Assembly: GCF_025766255.1 (NCBI RefSeq)
Contig: NW_026516665.1
Coordinates: forward strand, 186,001-250,000
Source: Zychaea mexicana
Lineage: Eukaryota > Mucoromycota > Mucoromycetes > Mucorales > Lichtheimiaceae
DNA length: 64,000 bases
Direction of reading: 5' to 3'
The position numbers and the translations under genes were made by a program. The notes under the pieces were generated by a model, which did not search any database, was not told the DNA's origin, and worked only from the letters and a program-made list of their open reading frames with translations. How positions within the stretch are numbered: position 1 is the first letter of the stretch; each line of letters starts with the position of its first letter. Below, in pieces: positions 22,984 through 36,810 of the stretch.

Positions 22984-23530
22984 CTAGGTCGATTACGAGA
23001 GTGCGACCGTTATTAAGATTGTACAGTATCCCCAGGGGCCAGCCCAGTCTCCACGGCTGCAAATTTTATCATCCGGCTCTTACGAACCACCTAGAGCAAA
23101 AATCATGCAGATCACTGCACTGGTCAAGTGTTATGGTATGATGGGCGTCGTCAGATGGTAAACGCAGGCCATCATATACATACGCGATTGCAACGGTAGT
23201 ACCTTGATTGATACCATGGTCTGCATCGGCTCAATCGAGGTTGAGCACGTTGCCCTGACAAACAAATGGTTCGTAGTACCGGTAATAGCCTGACCAACAA
23301 CCAAGCCGAAACTTTTGACGCTGTCATAACCCCAAACAGATATCTCACATTGGGTCGGGTCCGTCTAAGCCGACATCATTCGTTGTCTACCCGGATTGGT
23401 CAGTTAATGGGGGCCCAATATAAATGGACAGGAACGCTTAGATAATGCCAACAAATGTATGTGCCCTGTATGCAAGCAAATGGAAGAAGGTTGCGCAGAG
23501 AATTGGTTACTGTATTTTTATTTGAATATG
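22984..23530 (+). pseudogene. Decayed coding tract, unrecognised family
   Basis: After a CTAG acceptor-like site at 22988 the plus strand reads as about 100 residues in one frame, interrupted by a single TAA at 23159-23161. Segments look protein-like: QSPRLQILSSGSYEPPRAKI, MQITALVKCYGMMGVVRW before the stop and IYIRDCNGSTLIDTMV after it. Beyond a TGA near 23291 the likeness continues in other frames, including CMCPVCKQMEEGC near 23458-23500, a zinc-knuckle-like Cys pattern. No single model joins these pieces. The Cys block and beta-rich style loosely recall OB-fold proteins, but I cannot name a family. A decayed gene is the best reading; an expressed gene with a misread intron is the alternative. 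Confidence 0.4.
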
Positions 23531-26358
23531 TATAGAAATCGATTATAAATCACTCGGATTACAGGTGTTACTCATATAGTCCCTCAACAAACTCTTGCCT
23601 TCTGTGGACAGACAGCCTCTAAGAATGGTTCGAGCTCTTCACCTCGACGCGGGTTAACTGAGTGGTTACGCGCACTGCTGTTCGGCATTGGTTTGCCGTG
23701 ATAGAATTGAAGTCAGTGTGTAATTTCCGCATAACATGATGTTGCTGCTAATGCCAGCAATAAGACTGATACTCATACTGTAATTTATATTCTTTTTACT
23801 CTAGCTGAAGCACAGCATATATATAAAATTCTAACACTGAGAGAGAAACTGGTTTAAAAATAAGCTACTATAGTGCTTACTAGGTCATAAAGTATTTATA
23901 TGCGTAACAAATCATCGAGCGTTTTACTGGATGAAATGTGGTGCTGTATCGTGTTGCTCTTGAAAAGAAAGCCGCCGCCATCTCGATCGACATTTCTTGT
24001 TTGTGCGCAAGTGAGAAATTGCGTCGTCAATCGAACCGATTTTATATGCAGCTTATCAGGCACTACATAAGTCAAAGTTAATGTGCGAAATAGCACCTGT
24101 CAAAGTGGGAAGGCTAGTTATAAAAGAAGCGTGGTAAGAAGCGTGGAATGGCTGTATTCAACTCATCAGTATACTACACTTTCACATTTTATGTCAGCAT
24201 ATGCGTTACTTAGGGAGAGAACGTTCGATCATTATTGTGAAAATTGAACTATATGATTCGATAGCATGTATCTCACAACAGCATACAACAAATCAACGGG
24301 CTAACTGCCTTTTGCTGTTACAACTTTTTTTGCTGGGATATTTCTAAAGAAGACCTATATAGCTCAAATCCGAACTACTATGTGAGTATTACTATACGAA
24401 TATTATAAAAGCGCCCCTTGCTCAGGTATAATGAGAAACACACAGTGCTCGAGTTTTGTTATTTTGAAGCAAAGCCGTAATATGGACGCGTGAGGTTGTA
24501 CGCGTTGCTTTGCTTGCTGTCAGCACCCCCCAGGCTACAAGGTTTTGCCGATGAATGTCGGAATGGCGGAAAGTCAAAAAAATTTTCATTTTCTTTCTCC
24601 TCTTCCACTTTAAAAAAGCCTTTGGGCGGCTGTCATGAAAATACATCTTTTTCTCTCATTATGGTATGTTTTATATTCTCTATTACTTGCAACAGTCGAC
24701 GGAACGAAAGAAAGTATGAAGGAGGGAAAGAAGCAGCAGGATGGCTATGCTTTTTGTTCCTCTGTATATGATGACAACCAGTATCCGTAACCTATTTGCT
24801 GAATTACCCTTATGTTGACTATGTTACATTTCTTAAGTTTCAGCCTTGTCTGACGCAGAATGTATACCATCGCTCTTTTCTTTCCTTCTTTCACTTTCTT
24901 TCCACCGAGCACTTTCTTTCGTGCCTTCTTTTACTGACCGGTACGCCTTCTTGAACAAACAGCTGTGTAGAAAATAGAACAAGAATACTTGCTCCTGTGA
25001 GCGATAAACACGTTTTTCCATGGTTTGCTGTAAGTCAAATTTTTTTTTGGTTGGGATGATGGATGGCTCGGGTGGCTTGGAGGAAGGGTTTTGCCATGGG
25101 ATGAAACTATACGACGGGCGGTCGGACTCGTGCCTGTACAAGCACACTATGGAATGTCGAATGTCGTATTTGCTGATGGCTTTTATTTATGATAAATGGT
25201 GTTTTATCGTCTGTGATTCTTATGGTCGAAACTAATAAACATGTAGTTTTTGTAGGCTTTTTTTTTCCAATTGGACTGGTCTTAAAATAGTACCCTTGAT
25301 ATAACACAAATTATAATAAAAATATACTTTTGAAACGTAATGAGTTCTTACACGTCTCTTATAATGAATGTTGCTTGATGGCATTGGACTGCTTGTTGCT
25401 GTGATATGCTTGTCCATGCACAAATGCTGCATCCCATGTCAGGAGCGAGCCTGGGTGCGATGAAGCTGGTGAGGGTGTTCCATGTCGTCGGGATTTCTTT
25501 TGTGTGTTTGGTGCCAAAAAGAAGCCAACAAGTTGGCGAGAACGTGCGCGGAACAAGGTGATCAATCAGTTCTCTCTTGTCTAATCACATGCTGACGCGT
25601 AGGAACGTACTATTTATCGTAAGTAAGTGGGATAATGTATTGGCTGTGCGCCGTCAGCATTGTCGGCCAATGAATGCTGGTGACATTAAGGTTCGTTGTC
25701 ATCTCATCAAGATTGCTGTTTTGTCTGCTAGGTACGCCGGGTATAATCAACAGTCAACAACATTCCTTTGGGGCGATGGATTTTAGGCTGCTGATTGGAG
25801 TATCTAGCATACTTTACCCTTTAGACATTTAGACAACGGCAGGCCAGAATATAATATTGGGAAGCACATGCCCGATCTGCGCACCACACAAACCGGCGAG
25901 TGACAGACCCTGTGACAGACATTCTGAACGGGATGTCCTTTGCTTTGGTGTAGCCAACCCAATCAATACAGTAGATGCACGCGCAATTTTTGTGTTCTCA
26001 CACACTCGCCGCGTAACAGGCGCATCCGGAAACGAGTGTGGCACGTATTCTCATAAGAACAAACTGTTTCGTATGCAAGATTATGTGCTGCTGTGTGTGT
26101 TTTAGGAGAAGCTCTCCAGTGTGGACATGCGTGCTTGTTCCCGATGACGCTTTGATGCCCCACTATCGCGAAAGGAAACTTGATTGCAGTTGGCTGGCAA
26201 TGTCGCCATAGCACCTGTCGAGCAATGTGATTGGTCGCCTATTGAACGCACAAAAATTTTTTTGCTTCTACTTATATTTGGGGTTGAGTAACCCGACTGG
26301 ATTCTCTTTTTCTTTTTTCTTCTTTACACTACACCAATCTTATACCAACACCATCATT
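23531..26358. other. 2.8-kb intergenic region upstream of SAM synthetase
   Basis: No convincing gene. Short open frames near 23896-24096 (-), 24833-25147 (-) and 25829-26105 (both strands) lack domains and splice partners. The last 90 bp are a pyrimidine-rich leader (26306-26340) typical of a strongly expressed fungal gene. Confidence 0.5.
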
Positions 26359-27781
26359 ATGAGCGACACTTTCCTCTTCACCTCTGAATCCGTCGGCGAG
26401 GGCCACCCTGGTATGTATGCTGCTCTGCTGAGAAGCTGTTTTTTACTTCTCTGCTGCACTGTTTGCAACCAAGTCTGTTTCTGTTTCTGTTATTTCCGTT
26501 CCTGACATGACAATTGTGCAAACTACAACAATACCATAGACAAGATTTGCGACCAAGTTTCGGATGCCATCTTGGACGCCTGCTTGGAACAGGATCCCCT
26601 CTCCAAGGTTGCTTGCGAGACCGCCGCCAAGACCGGTATGATTATGGTCTTTGGTGAAATCACCACCAAGGCCAACTTGGACTACCAAAAGATCATCCGT
26701 AACGCCATCAAGCAGATCGGCTATGATGATTCGGACAAGGGTTTCGACTACAAGACCTGCAACGTCTTGGTTGCCATTGAGCAGCAGTCGCCCGATATCT
26801 CGCAGGGTTTGGTCCAGAAGTCCTTCAACATTGAGGATATTGGTGCCGGTGATCAGGGTATCATGTTTGGGTAAGCTTGGCGTTCCTGGGAAGATACATT
26901 GGGGATGAGAGTGGACGATCTATCTGGTGTGTGGTATTGATGTGGTGATAGGCCAGTTGTTTTGCTAGTAAGCATGGCTCACATTCCAATTCATTGTTCA
27001 TTGCCAATGTAGCTATGCCACCGATGAGACTCCTGAGATGATGCCCATGACCGTTGTCCTTGCTCACAAGCTCAACAAGCGCATGGCCGATCTCCGCCGT
27101 GACGGCACCCTTTCGTGGTTGCGCCCTGACTCCAAGACCCAGGTCACCATCGAATACAAGAAGGAAGCCAACGGTGCCTTGACCCCTCTCCGCGTCGACA
27201 CCGTCGTCATCTCGGTCCAGCATGCCGAGACCATTGAGACTGAAGACCTCCGCAAGGCCTTGATGGAACACATCATCAAGCCCGTCATCCCCGAGAACTT
27301 GTTGAAGGACACCGTCTACCACTTGCAGCCCTCTGGCAAGTTCATCATCGGTGGTCCCCAGGGTGATGCCGGTTTGACTGGCCGTAAGATCATTGTTGAT
27401 ACCTATGGTGGTTGGGGTGCCCACGGTGGTGGTGCCTTCTCTGGTAAGGATTGGTCCAAGGTCGATCGTTCCGCCGCTTACACTGCCCGTTGGATCGCCA
27501 AGTCGCTTGTCAACGCCAAGCTCGCTCGCCGTGCTCTTGTCCAGCTCTCGTACGCCATTGGTGTTGCCGAGCCCTTGTCCGTCTTTGTTGACACCTACGG
27601 CACTGGCAGCAAGCCCGATGCCGAGTTGGTTGAGATCATCCGCAAGAACTGGGATCTCCGTCCTGGCGTAATTGTCAAGGAGTTGGATCTTTTCAAGCCA
27701 ATCTACCAAAAGACCGCTGCCTACGGTCACTTTGGTCGTGAGGAATTCACCTGGGAACAGGCCAAGGAGCTCAAGTTCTAA
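26359..27781 (+). CDS. S-adenosylmethionine synthetase
   Basis: Three exons: 26359-26410, 26540-26870, 27013-27781; 1152 nt, 383 aa, the usual length of yeast SAM1/SAM2. It has the signatures [15 protein letters not shown], the ATP-binding [30 protein letters not shown] with the phosphate-binding Gly-rich loop, and [11 protein letters not shown]. The enzyme makes S-adenosylmethionine from methionine and ATP in the cytosol and so supplies every methyltransferase. Codon use is strongly C-ending (GCC, AAG, GTC, ACC), unlike most neighbours but like GAPDH and saccharopine dehydrogenase here, which suggests high expression. A 289-codon antisense open frame over exon 3 is a by-product of this bias. 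Confidence 0.98.
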
Positions 27782-29143
27782 GCGTGTTGGCTTGAAGAAG
27801 CTGCCCTCTGTCCCTCTGCCATTGCAAAATATCTCTTCTATTACTTTATCATTTTGAATTGTTACGTTTTCTTATACTCCTTTACATGTTTTCAACAAAC
27901 TAGACAACTCACAACATTACATCTGTAAAAGTTTCCCTTTAATCCGTCTTCATTTCTCTCTCTGTCTCTCTTTCTCTATGTCCAGCACACAAAACATTCC
28001 CCTCAATCTCTTTTTTGCTCCTTCTGTTAGATAGTCTCGGTTATATTCATTTTCTTTATTCTTTTGTAAATACGATTCAACATCGTCCAATGTAGGATGG
28101 GTGATAATTATAAAACACAATTAGCGTCGCTGTTAGTAGCTGTTTTAAAACTCATGGATGGTTTAACCTGTTGTGTATGCATGATAAACCTTTCAAACAA
28201 AAAACAAAGAGTCACTTGAGATGCATTTCGTCATTCGTACACTGACCTTAGCTATGGCTCGTTTAGCCTGCATAAGGCACGTCACATGATCCATCTTGAA
28301 CGGTGCTTGTACAGTGGGAAAAAGCTGCTTTGCGAGTAGGACACCAGATTCAAGGTGCTACCCACGATCGAGCGTATGACCAAACCGTCGAGCGCTATCG
28401 AATATTGATGAGTGACAGCCCCTCCGCTTTTGCGTAGAGACAAACCACAGGTGCTAGAGTGGGGCCTGTGCGCATCCCATAGTTATATGATATAGCCCCA
28501 CAACGTATCACGCGCTCATTCGTCTTAGTGTGTCGACAAATATTACATTAGTACAGTATTACGTATCTCTGTTATCAATTAGCATAGTAAATATATAACC
28601 CGTCAAACAGTATGACATATCACGGCGGCAGCAGTGGGAGAAGCAGGTATATGCAAATACACCCTGCAGAATATGTATGGTAGCCGAACTTTTATGCATT
28701 ACATAGCCTTGTAGTATACCCGATTGACGAGGAGGAAAGATATGCTCTACATATATACACTGATATAAAGGAGTTCCAGCATTTTAATGTAATTTCTTTG
28801 GGGGGAGAGGTATCGAATTAGTGTGGTGGTGCTTGGCATACATGTAATATAATAATGGAAAGGGAGCACTAAAGACATAGGAAAATTCACTAGGATATAT
28901 ACACTGGGTTGTACACGTTCATGGAGAGTCAAAAACAAACAAATATTAGAGAACTGAACTGAATAGAATAGAAAAGAGGTCATATATGAAGGAGCGAGAT
29001 AGCAGGGTGTGGAGGTGAGGTATGATGGCAGTTTGATGAGATTACAAGGTTCTATGTACAGAGAAGATATACAAATAGAAAAAGAAAAGAGAACAAAGGA
29101 AGACATTTCCTTTTTGGCATACTAAAGCAATCAGTTTCTTTTT
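27782..29143. other. 1.4-kb convergent intergenic region
   Basis: Lies between the stops of the SAM synthetase gene (+) and the RhoGEF gene (-). It is C/T-rich near 27940-28010, otherwise A/T-rich. No gene or RNA recognised. Confidence 0.5.
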
Positions 29144-31645
29144 TTACACATCGTCGATGTTCATGACACTCGCCAAGGTAGTCATCATCTTGAATGCGGT
29201 ATACAATTCCAAATAGGATGGATCCGTTGTTGCCGTGTGCTTCAAAAGATCTGAATGATACATAGAGCATTCATTAATTACGGCTCCCCATGTTCCTGTT
29301 GGGCTACACATACCTTGTAGAAGCAGACAGTAGCGAGGAACGCGCTGAATAGGCGCAATCAGGTAATCCGACATGCCCATCCGATTGGTGTCGCGCCGAG
29401 CCAAGCATTCCTATCAATATCAATTGACCGATTCAATTAATACACTTGTATCTATGTCGCGTGTAATATGATATAATACAACGCTCAGCATGGATGTAAC
29501 AACGAGCAGATACAAAACCGTCTACTCCGTATATAGTAACAGTAAATAGAGCTGCTGTGCACACTGAGCCCGTAGTTGTGGCACCCAATAACAGTTTTGC
29601 TTTAATTCCTTACCCGCTCAATACTCAATAACAGTGCGTTGGTTTGGCATGCTCGTCGAATAGTCTTGAAATATGTCTTGTAATGAACTGCATATCGTAG
29701 AAAGATCGTGAGTTCTTCCTGTAATGACATAAACACTTGTGCGACGTGCACCTGCCGGTCGAGCATATCAATCAGCCCTTGGGAGACTTTCAAGAGTTGG
29801 GCTAAATGGCCAAACAGGATTGGGATATCGCCTGACTTCTTGACAAGCAGCGGGTCCCTGTTCTGCATTGCAGCAACCATCGGCTGCATGTATTTCTGCA
29901 TAGAGTCATCCCACCCCCCCAAATTACATTTTATAAGCTCTTAGTATTTTGGTCGATAATGACGTCTTCTCATATTTCCAGTAAGCAAGCGAGAGTCATA
30001 CATACCGTAGAGATAAAATCCAATAGACGATGATAGGAAGTTTCAGTCGCGTAAAGTTCGTTCAGGATAAATGCGCGTATGGCATCATTCTTGCTACTGC
30101 TCATATCATTACTACCATTAGTAGTATCAGGCTCTGCTACAGGCTATTTAAAGTAACATTTAGATTCGAAAAACTTAATACAAAGAAAAAAAATAAAATA
30201 GCAGAAGATTAACATACGAGGACGAAGAGCAAAGAGCTGGAGGATGGTGGAGGCGCCGACAAGTCAAGCTGTGCGACGGAACGTTTCCAAACGGCGACGG
30301 CCCTCTCCTGTTTGTTTCGGATAAACACCGATCGCGCACGGGTCATGCTGTTGCCAAATTCATTATTGTTTGTGATGATCAATGACGAAAACCGACGTCG
30401 ATAATAATTCGACAGGGACATGGATCTTCCCAAGATCTTGTCACCATCATGCTTGCCAGTTGTTTCTGTTGCTGCCGTTGAGTTGGTGGCAGTGGTACTA
30501 GTAGTGGATGATTTTGGCTGTTGAGCTGTAAAAAATATTGACGGTGTTGAAACAAGTAGCGATGTAGCACGACGAGGAGTTTTTGTGGTTGTTGTTGTTG
30601 TTGTCGGTGCCGGAGAAGAGCCAAATCTAGATAATCTCCGCAAAAGGCGAAAGCTCTGTTGTTGTTGTTGTTGAGGTGGCGGAAGCGACGGTAATGATTT
30701 TTCTTGGCTTGGGCTTTGTTGTTGATCCAAAGAGGATAATGCCGATGATGAGGATGTGGTGGATGCTGTTGGCGCAGTGGTTGTGGTACTCGTGTGGCTA
30801 GGGTGTAACCCGATATCACCGACATCATCATTAACATCTCGGTCTTGGTAGTTGTCATTATCATCATCATCCATTATGTTCTCTTCATACTGCTCCGAAA
30901 CAAGATCATCATCCATGATCATGAAACAGCAGCTATGCAGGTTGTTATAAGTATCGGTGAAATCGGCGCTAAACGGCCTTTGAGGTAGTAGTAAATGAGG
31001 AGTTATTGTTGTTGTTGTTTTTGCTGTAGCAGTTGTAGCAGCAGTGGTCATGTTTTGCCATTTGATGCTGCGACGACTGGTGATTCCATGTGAAAGGGGC
31101 CGTGCCATAGAGCTGGCTATTAGATCCGTAGATGCCGATGTTTTGAGTTTTTTGTTCAGAGCTACTGAGAAACTAACATTACTACTGTTTTCCGATGACG
31201 AGGATGTCGTTGACAAAGCATTGCTATCAACATTATTGCCATGATATTTGTTGTTGCTTCGGCTACGGGTACCACTGTTGCTGCCATTAGTTACGCTGGT
31301 ATTGCGTTTCTTTCTCTTGTTATTTACAAAGAACATGGACGACGCGTTGCGGATGGATGATACGCGTACGAGAACATGAAGCGGCTTGCTATTGGTGGAG
31401 GCGGAGCGTCTGATGTTCGGACTCGATGACGATGTTGATGTCGCTGTTTTATCCGTGGCATGATGGTGATTGAATGGATGTTGATGATGGTGGCGTGGTC
31501 GCTTGCGGAACAGCATTGAACTCGGCAAGAGCTTTCTGAGAAAGTAAAACGACGGATACCGTTGTTGCTGGTATACATGCTTTATATTGTCACCATGATA
31601 TGGGGTACTGCAGTTCGGATTGCAATGATGCACAGATGTTGGCAT
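29144..31645 (-). CDS. RhoGEF: disordered N terminus plus C-terminal DH domain
   Basis: Five exons: 31645-30218, 30143-30006, 29895-29614, 29410-29314, 29250-29144; 2052 nt, 683 aa. Exon 1 encodes about 475 residues of Ser/Thr/Asn/Gln-rich disordered sequence with triplet-repeat tracts. The DH domain follows: CR1 in AIRAFILNELYATETSYHRL, then IPILFGHLAQLLKVSQGLID, CR3 in MSDYLIAPIQRVPRYCLLLQ, and the final helix LYTAFKMMTTLASVMNIDD, after which the protein stops. DH domains exchange GDP for GTP on Rho, Rac or Cdc42, controlling polarity and cell-wall synthesis. No PH, BAR or CNH domain follows, which is unusual because DH is normally paired with PH. An unseen further exon is possible, but the stop TAA lies in the same open exon. 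Confidence 0.88.
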
Positions 31646-34600
31646 TACTGGCTAGAGTGGTGGACTTATACTATGTGATTGATAAATGATATGAGGGATG
31701 GTTCGAATGTAAAGTGTAATGTGAGTATGTATGTACTTGAGTATGTGAAAGTATAAAGAGAAAAGAAAAGGAAGAAAAGAAAAAAAAAGAGAGAGAGAGA
31801 TTTTGGTTTTGCCCTCGACCACGAAGTAGGTTTTTTCCTACTTGACTTGTTAATCTTTGTCCTCCCTTCCTCCCACACATACACACAGCCGTCTGTATTT
31901 CTCTCCTTACGTATAACCGCAGTTGGCTTAAACTAGTAGCACAGGGCTACAAAAAGAAACGAAAACCCGCTTTTCTGAACAAGCATGCAGACGGTGGCGT
32001 ATCTCCATACTTTGCTTGCCTTGCGAGTATCATGTGTACCCTATGTTTCATGCTTATTTTATGTCTGGTTTCTTCTTTCCTTCTTGCGTGTCCGCTTGGC
32101 TGCTTTTGCTTCTAGACGACTCATTCGCATATAGCCATATATATAGTGTACATATAAAGCAATGTACGGTGCCAAGTACACCTGCTTCGTGATGCTGCAG
32201 CCCAACGAGCATCCCTAGAAGCAGCAGCATGCAACCCATCATGTCGCTCTATTCTAAATTTTATGGATAGGATGTGGGCACTAGAGCTTGCCAAGAAACA
32301 GCAGCGAGATAGGTCCACGCGCAGCAGAGGAGGCGCTAGTAGCAGTTGTATAGAAAGATCTCAACATATTGCGAAGGAGGTGATCGATTATCAACTACTG
32401 CGATCTGCGTTGCTTGAGGTAATGTAATGCAGTTTCATCATGTAATAGCCATCTTCTTCTCCTCTTTACCATCATCGATACATAGTATCTTTTTTAAACG
32501 ACGCCAATTATGATATGTATTGTAGTTCTTCTGTGTCCTGCCCCCACCCTCATCCCCAGCCCAAAAAAAATTGTTCAAATCATAATAATCCTGCTTGTCG
32601 GCTGAAAAAGCGGCATTTGTATCACCTCGGCTAGTATCAGATCTTTTTGTATCACTTGTCTGCGAGTTCGTTTTGACGCGTAACAAACAGAAAAATACGC
32701 CATCATTCATTCTACAACACAAAGCCAAAAAATAGGCATATGAAATTTTGGGGGTTGAGGCAGGATGCAAGTGGTACCGAGCAATCTAAACTAATATTGT
32801 TACATGAACCCAGGTGTGTGACCTAAAGAAAGCGTTCTTAGCCTGTAAGATAAGTTCGGATCTTCTTTCCAGGTGTGGTGCTTGTGCACATGCGGCGCTG
32901 TTTTTGTTTTACTTTGCTACATGGAGCTTATATTTTTATAGTAGCTGGGAACAAATTTCGTTCTAAGTTTATGCCCCACTCTGGTTTCGTTCTGGTTTTG
33001 CTGCGGGTTTGCTTACTATGATGTCTGTATCCTAAAGAACAATTCACTTTTCGTTGCTTGAATGAGCACTTTGCTACCTTGGCGAGCTGTGATATAGCAC
33101 GAAAAACTTACAAAGTCGCGCGAAAATCGCTGAGTTATTCGTAAAGGAACAAAATGTATTTTGCCTTCTAGAGATGCACGCTTCCCACAACTCCTTGCGC
33201 TTAGGCTGGGATTACGGACCTTGATGTTATTTAACATCATTACCGCACAATTGATGGGCAAATAAGACCAATTCTTCGTGGGAAACGATAAAAAGTGCAG
33301 CGAAATTCAATCTGTTATGGTCTTAAAACCAAGAAACATGATGCTCGATCTACCTATCATTGTTACAGAAATGCAACATACAGATTTTACGAAGCGCGCA
33401 ACCAATAAATCACTATCTGGAAGCATACATACGATATCAACGAGAGCCTATTCTTTATAGTGTATATGTAGCGACGTTACAGTCTGTCCTTTAGGTCTTG
33501 GAAATGCGTAATCACGCCCCTTGAAAGTTTCGAAGAATGCAGCACTATCATACCGCCTTGGATCCATCCATCATGCCACATCCTTGATCGACGCATGCTG
33601 CAGTAGCAACATCGCTAAGAGAAGGATATACGGTCTTGTCATATAGTATTACAAGAACCTTGATAAGCCAGTAAGGTACGGTAAGTAGATCATCAGCATC
33701 TGATAGATGTATTGAGGAAAATCTTGGGCATACAAGAATATGAATACAAGCATTTGGAAGAACATGTCGCTAACGGGATACCATGTCACACACATAATGC
33801 CGTGGTCCATAATACTTAAGCCAGAAATCAAGAATTGGACCGGAAGTATGGGCATGATGATACCAGCACTGATACTCAGGGCGACGCACAAGCAACACGT
33901 ATGATATATTATGCTGCTCCAGACGGCATGCGGCAGGCAGTGATAATATCACGACGAAATCTGTCACATCTTTGGCATAAAAGCAAGAAGACATGAAATT
34001 TTTCGCCAAACTCAAGAAGAAAACGGAAAAAGGTTTATAAGTGGATTAGAGGACGTGTCTATCTGAAGGGAAGAAGAAGGATCTTCTCAAAGACAAAAGC
34101 CACACCACCCTTCGCATCGATTCTAATAAAAATCGAATTGTATACGAAGAAAAAGCGAGCAGGAACACAAAGTTAGTCTGCTTTGCTAACCACGACACAT
34201 ACCATTCGTTTATACGATAAGACTGGTTTCGAATTGTCAAGTAAACATCCATTTAGTTTTTTCTTTTTCTCACAGGGGTTGAGGGGCATTTCGCCGGACT
34301 CTGCCGACGACAACAAGAATGATTTATGGAAGTGGGCGCCACCGTGCACAGCACGCACATCCACCCCAGCTAAGACCCCCTCGCCCCTTAAATACAACAG
34401 AGTCGATCGCTATTTACTAGATCTGTTTATCCGCATTCATCACACCCCCACCCCCAATCCCCTCTGAGCTCTCATGCACATTACGAATCTGCAATTTGCC
34501 TGTTATACAATCTCTAGGTACATCGAGGAGGGTCATCGCCAATAATATTATCGTAGATTTAGATGACTTGACTGGTGTTACAAAGAATTAAATGAATGTG

Positions 34601-36810
34601 AGAATTGCAAAGAAAATGATGTATTGTGCTCTGTTGTACAAGGTGGGTTGTGCTTCGCAACACAGCGAGCCTCAAATGCAATCTTAAGAAGCACAAAATG
34701 GCTACATTAGGCTCAGATGGCTCGTGTACGTCTTTCTGTCTTTCCGTTCCTTTGCGATACTAAAGACGATAAAAATGGTTTTAGCGTAAATACACTATCT
34801 TATTTAAGGTGCTTTATTCAGTAATCGTGGTTTAGAAAAGTCCTAGTACGTTTGTGGTAACCGGCAAGATGAAAAGCGTTGTACAAATCGGTAACGACAC
34901 TATCTAAACTTTCCGAGATCGCTACCACACACATCAAACCTTTTCGTTCCTTTTTTTGTGGTGTATGTGCACGTACAATATACGTACAACGTGCATAAAC
35001 TTTTCAATTTTTCAAATCAACCCGCCGCATCGAGTCACTTCTTCTTATACCGCGTGCTGCGTGCTCTGCATATCGTGATCCTTTCATACATACTGTATTG
35101 ACAGTAAAAATGAAACTGCTTAGTATGCTTAATTAAATAAAACCTCTATCTGAAGCGTGCGACATACAGTAGCTCGAAGGGAAGAAATTCTTTTTAATAA
35201 TCTAATTTAATGTATATAACATGAGATAACGGAAGATCGCGTGTTCTTAATTAATTCTTAATTTTTTTGTGCAAAAAAAGCACTAAAGTTTCAAGAACTG
35301 CTCTTCTATACATCTTTTCTATCATGTACACATGAATGCAGGGGAATAACGAGATCATGCACTTCATTTACACACAAATGTCCTACGACGTGCAATGCAA
35401 ATTATACATATCACCTTGCATTACACCAAAGATGAAAAGGATCCAACATCTACCATAACTGTAGTTAAGTGGTATGTGTATATTCGCTGGAAAGATGTAT
35501 ATATCTTCATTGTGACATATACGATACTAGTGTTTATATGGGTAGGTAGTTGGACGAAATGAAAAACACTTTATACACACCCTTTAAAATTCTCCAACAA
35601 ATCCTTAGTTAGCACAGCCAGCTAGGGAACAACAAAAGCATTCTGTCTGTATGTTTTGGTCAGCACGCTTTTTGTTAAGAGCCGCCATAAGAAGAAAAAT
35701 AAGACAAAGACATGACACACCAATGTGCTGCACAAGAAACAGAGTGTTTTGTTTAATGATGTGCGTATATGATAATGTTCCATGCCTAATACATTCTGTC
35801 TAAGTGGAAGAGTAGTTGTTAAGAAGAATGTGATTATATATATGTACATTAATTGATGAAGCTTTTACATGTGTATGTGTATCATAGTATCATAATGCTA
35901 ACAAACAGTATGAAAGAAGAGAGCGACAAGAACACAATCTCCGAGGATAGTTGTAAAGTAGTGACAAAAATATAGGTCTAAGTGAAACATATTTTTTTCC
36001 ATATACGTGAGCAGTACATAGTGCATAAAATCATCACAGTCGGATCCTGACCTGCCTGCGATCAGCCGAGCCATGCAAAGTGCAAACACAATTCGCACTT
36101 TTATGCATCGCCACCATCCAAGCCATATGGCGCGCACACTGGACTGTCATCTTTGATGAGCAGCCCTTCATACCACAGACAATGGCAGCTCATGCCTCTG
36201 TCATATTTCAACGAGCAAATATTTGGCTTTTTATTCTCATGTCATTCGCTTCTTTATGTTTATCTTCAGTCTCTATTTCCACATACATGTAACGGTACCG
36301 ATAGTCAGTCGCTCCTCTCGGACAATCTGTCGGAATAAAAGGCAATTTACCTACGAGAAAAAAAGAAAGCTCATACAGCAAAAATCTGATAAGCACACGT
36401 ACTTATGCTTGAGATATATACCTAATTATTTTTTCATTCTTTCTGTTCCAAAAGTGCATTTTTTTTCGGTGCTCGACGGATCACGGTTGTTGTCGTCGTG
36501 GCTTTAACAATAAGCCGGTGTTGTGATGGTGTAATCGTACATCAAACTTTGCCACCATTTCTGTTTAGACTTCCTTAGCGAAGAACGTTTTGTTTAGTAA
36601 CTGATTTACTACTGGGATGTGCTTCATCCTTTTGGTTATAGCAATAATAAGGAGCTCAGACATCAAACTGAGCAACACGTCACTCATTGTTAGCAGCCAT
36701 TGATACAGACAACAATGAGAGAACAGTGTTATTCGTATATGGTCGTATATCAATACGACATGTCTGTATAATGGTTATTTCCAGCCAGAAGACTAAGAAA
36801 CACCCTTAAA
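31646..36810. other. 5.2-kb gene-poor region
   Basis: No confident gene on either strand. A hydrophobic open frame on the minus strand (33649 to about 33930, read as membrane-like) has an in-frame stop upstream and no splice-linked partner. A plus-strand frame at 34273-34467 begins after a CACAG acceptor-like site but leads nowhere. Pyrimidine/purine-skewed sequence occurs at 31740-31800. No terminal inverted repeats or transposase motifs were found. Confidence 0.5.

Noticed and set aside
23600..23680. Possible tRNA (GGTTCGA-like B box near 23628)
   Set aside because: No matching A box at the right distance and no foldable acceptor stem was found.
26861..27730. 289-codon antisense open frame over SAM synthetase exon 3
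   Set aside because: It mirrors the C-ending codon bias of the sense gene; its composition (Leu/Gly/Asp-rich, no motif) is that expected of an antisense shadow.
28300..28480. Possible C/D snoRNA (TGATGA-like box near 28408)
   Set aside because: No paired D box with a closing terminal stem could be made out by eye.
33649..34015. Hydrophobic membrane-like minus frames
   Set aside because: In-frame stop upstream, no splice partner, and T-rich sequence easily yields hydrophobic frames; left unannotated.
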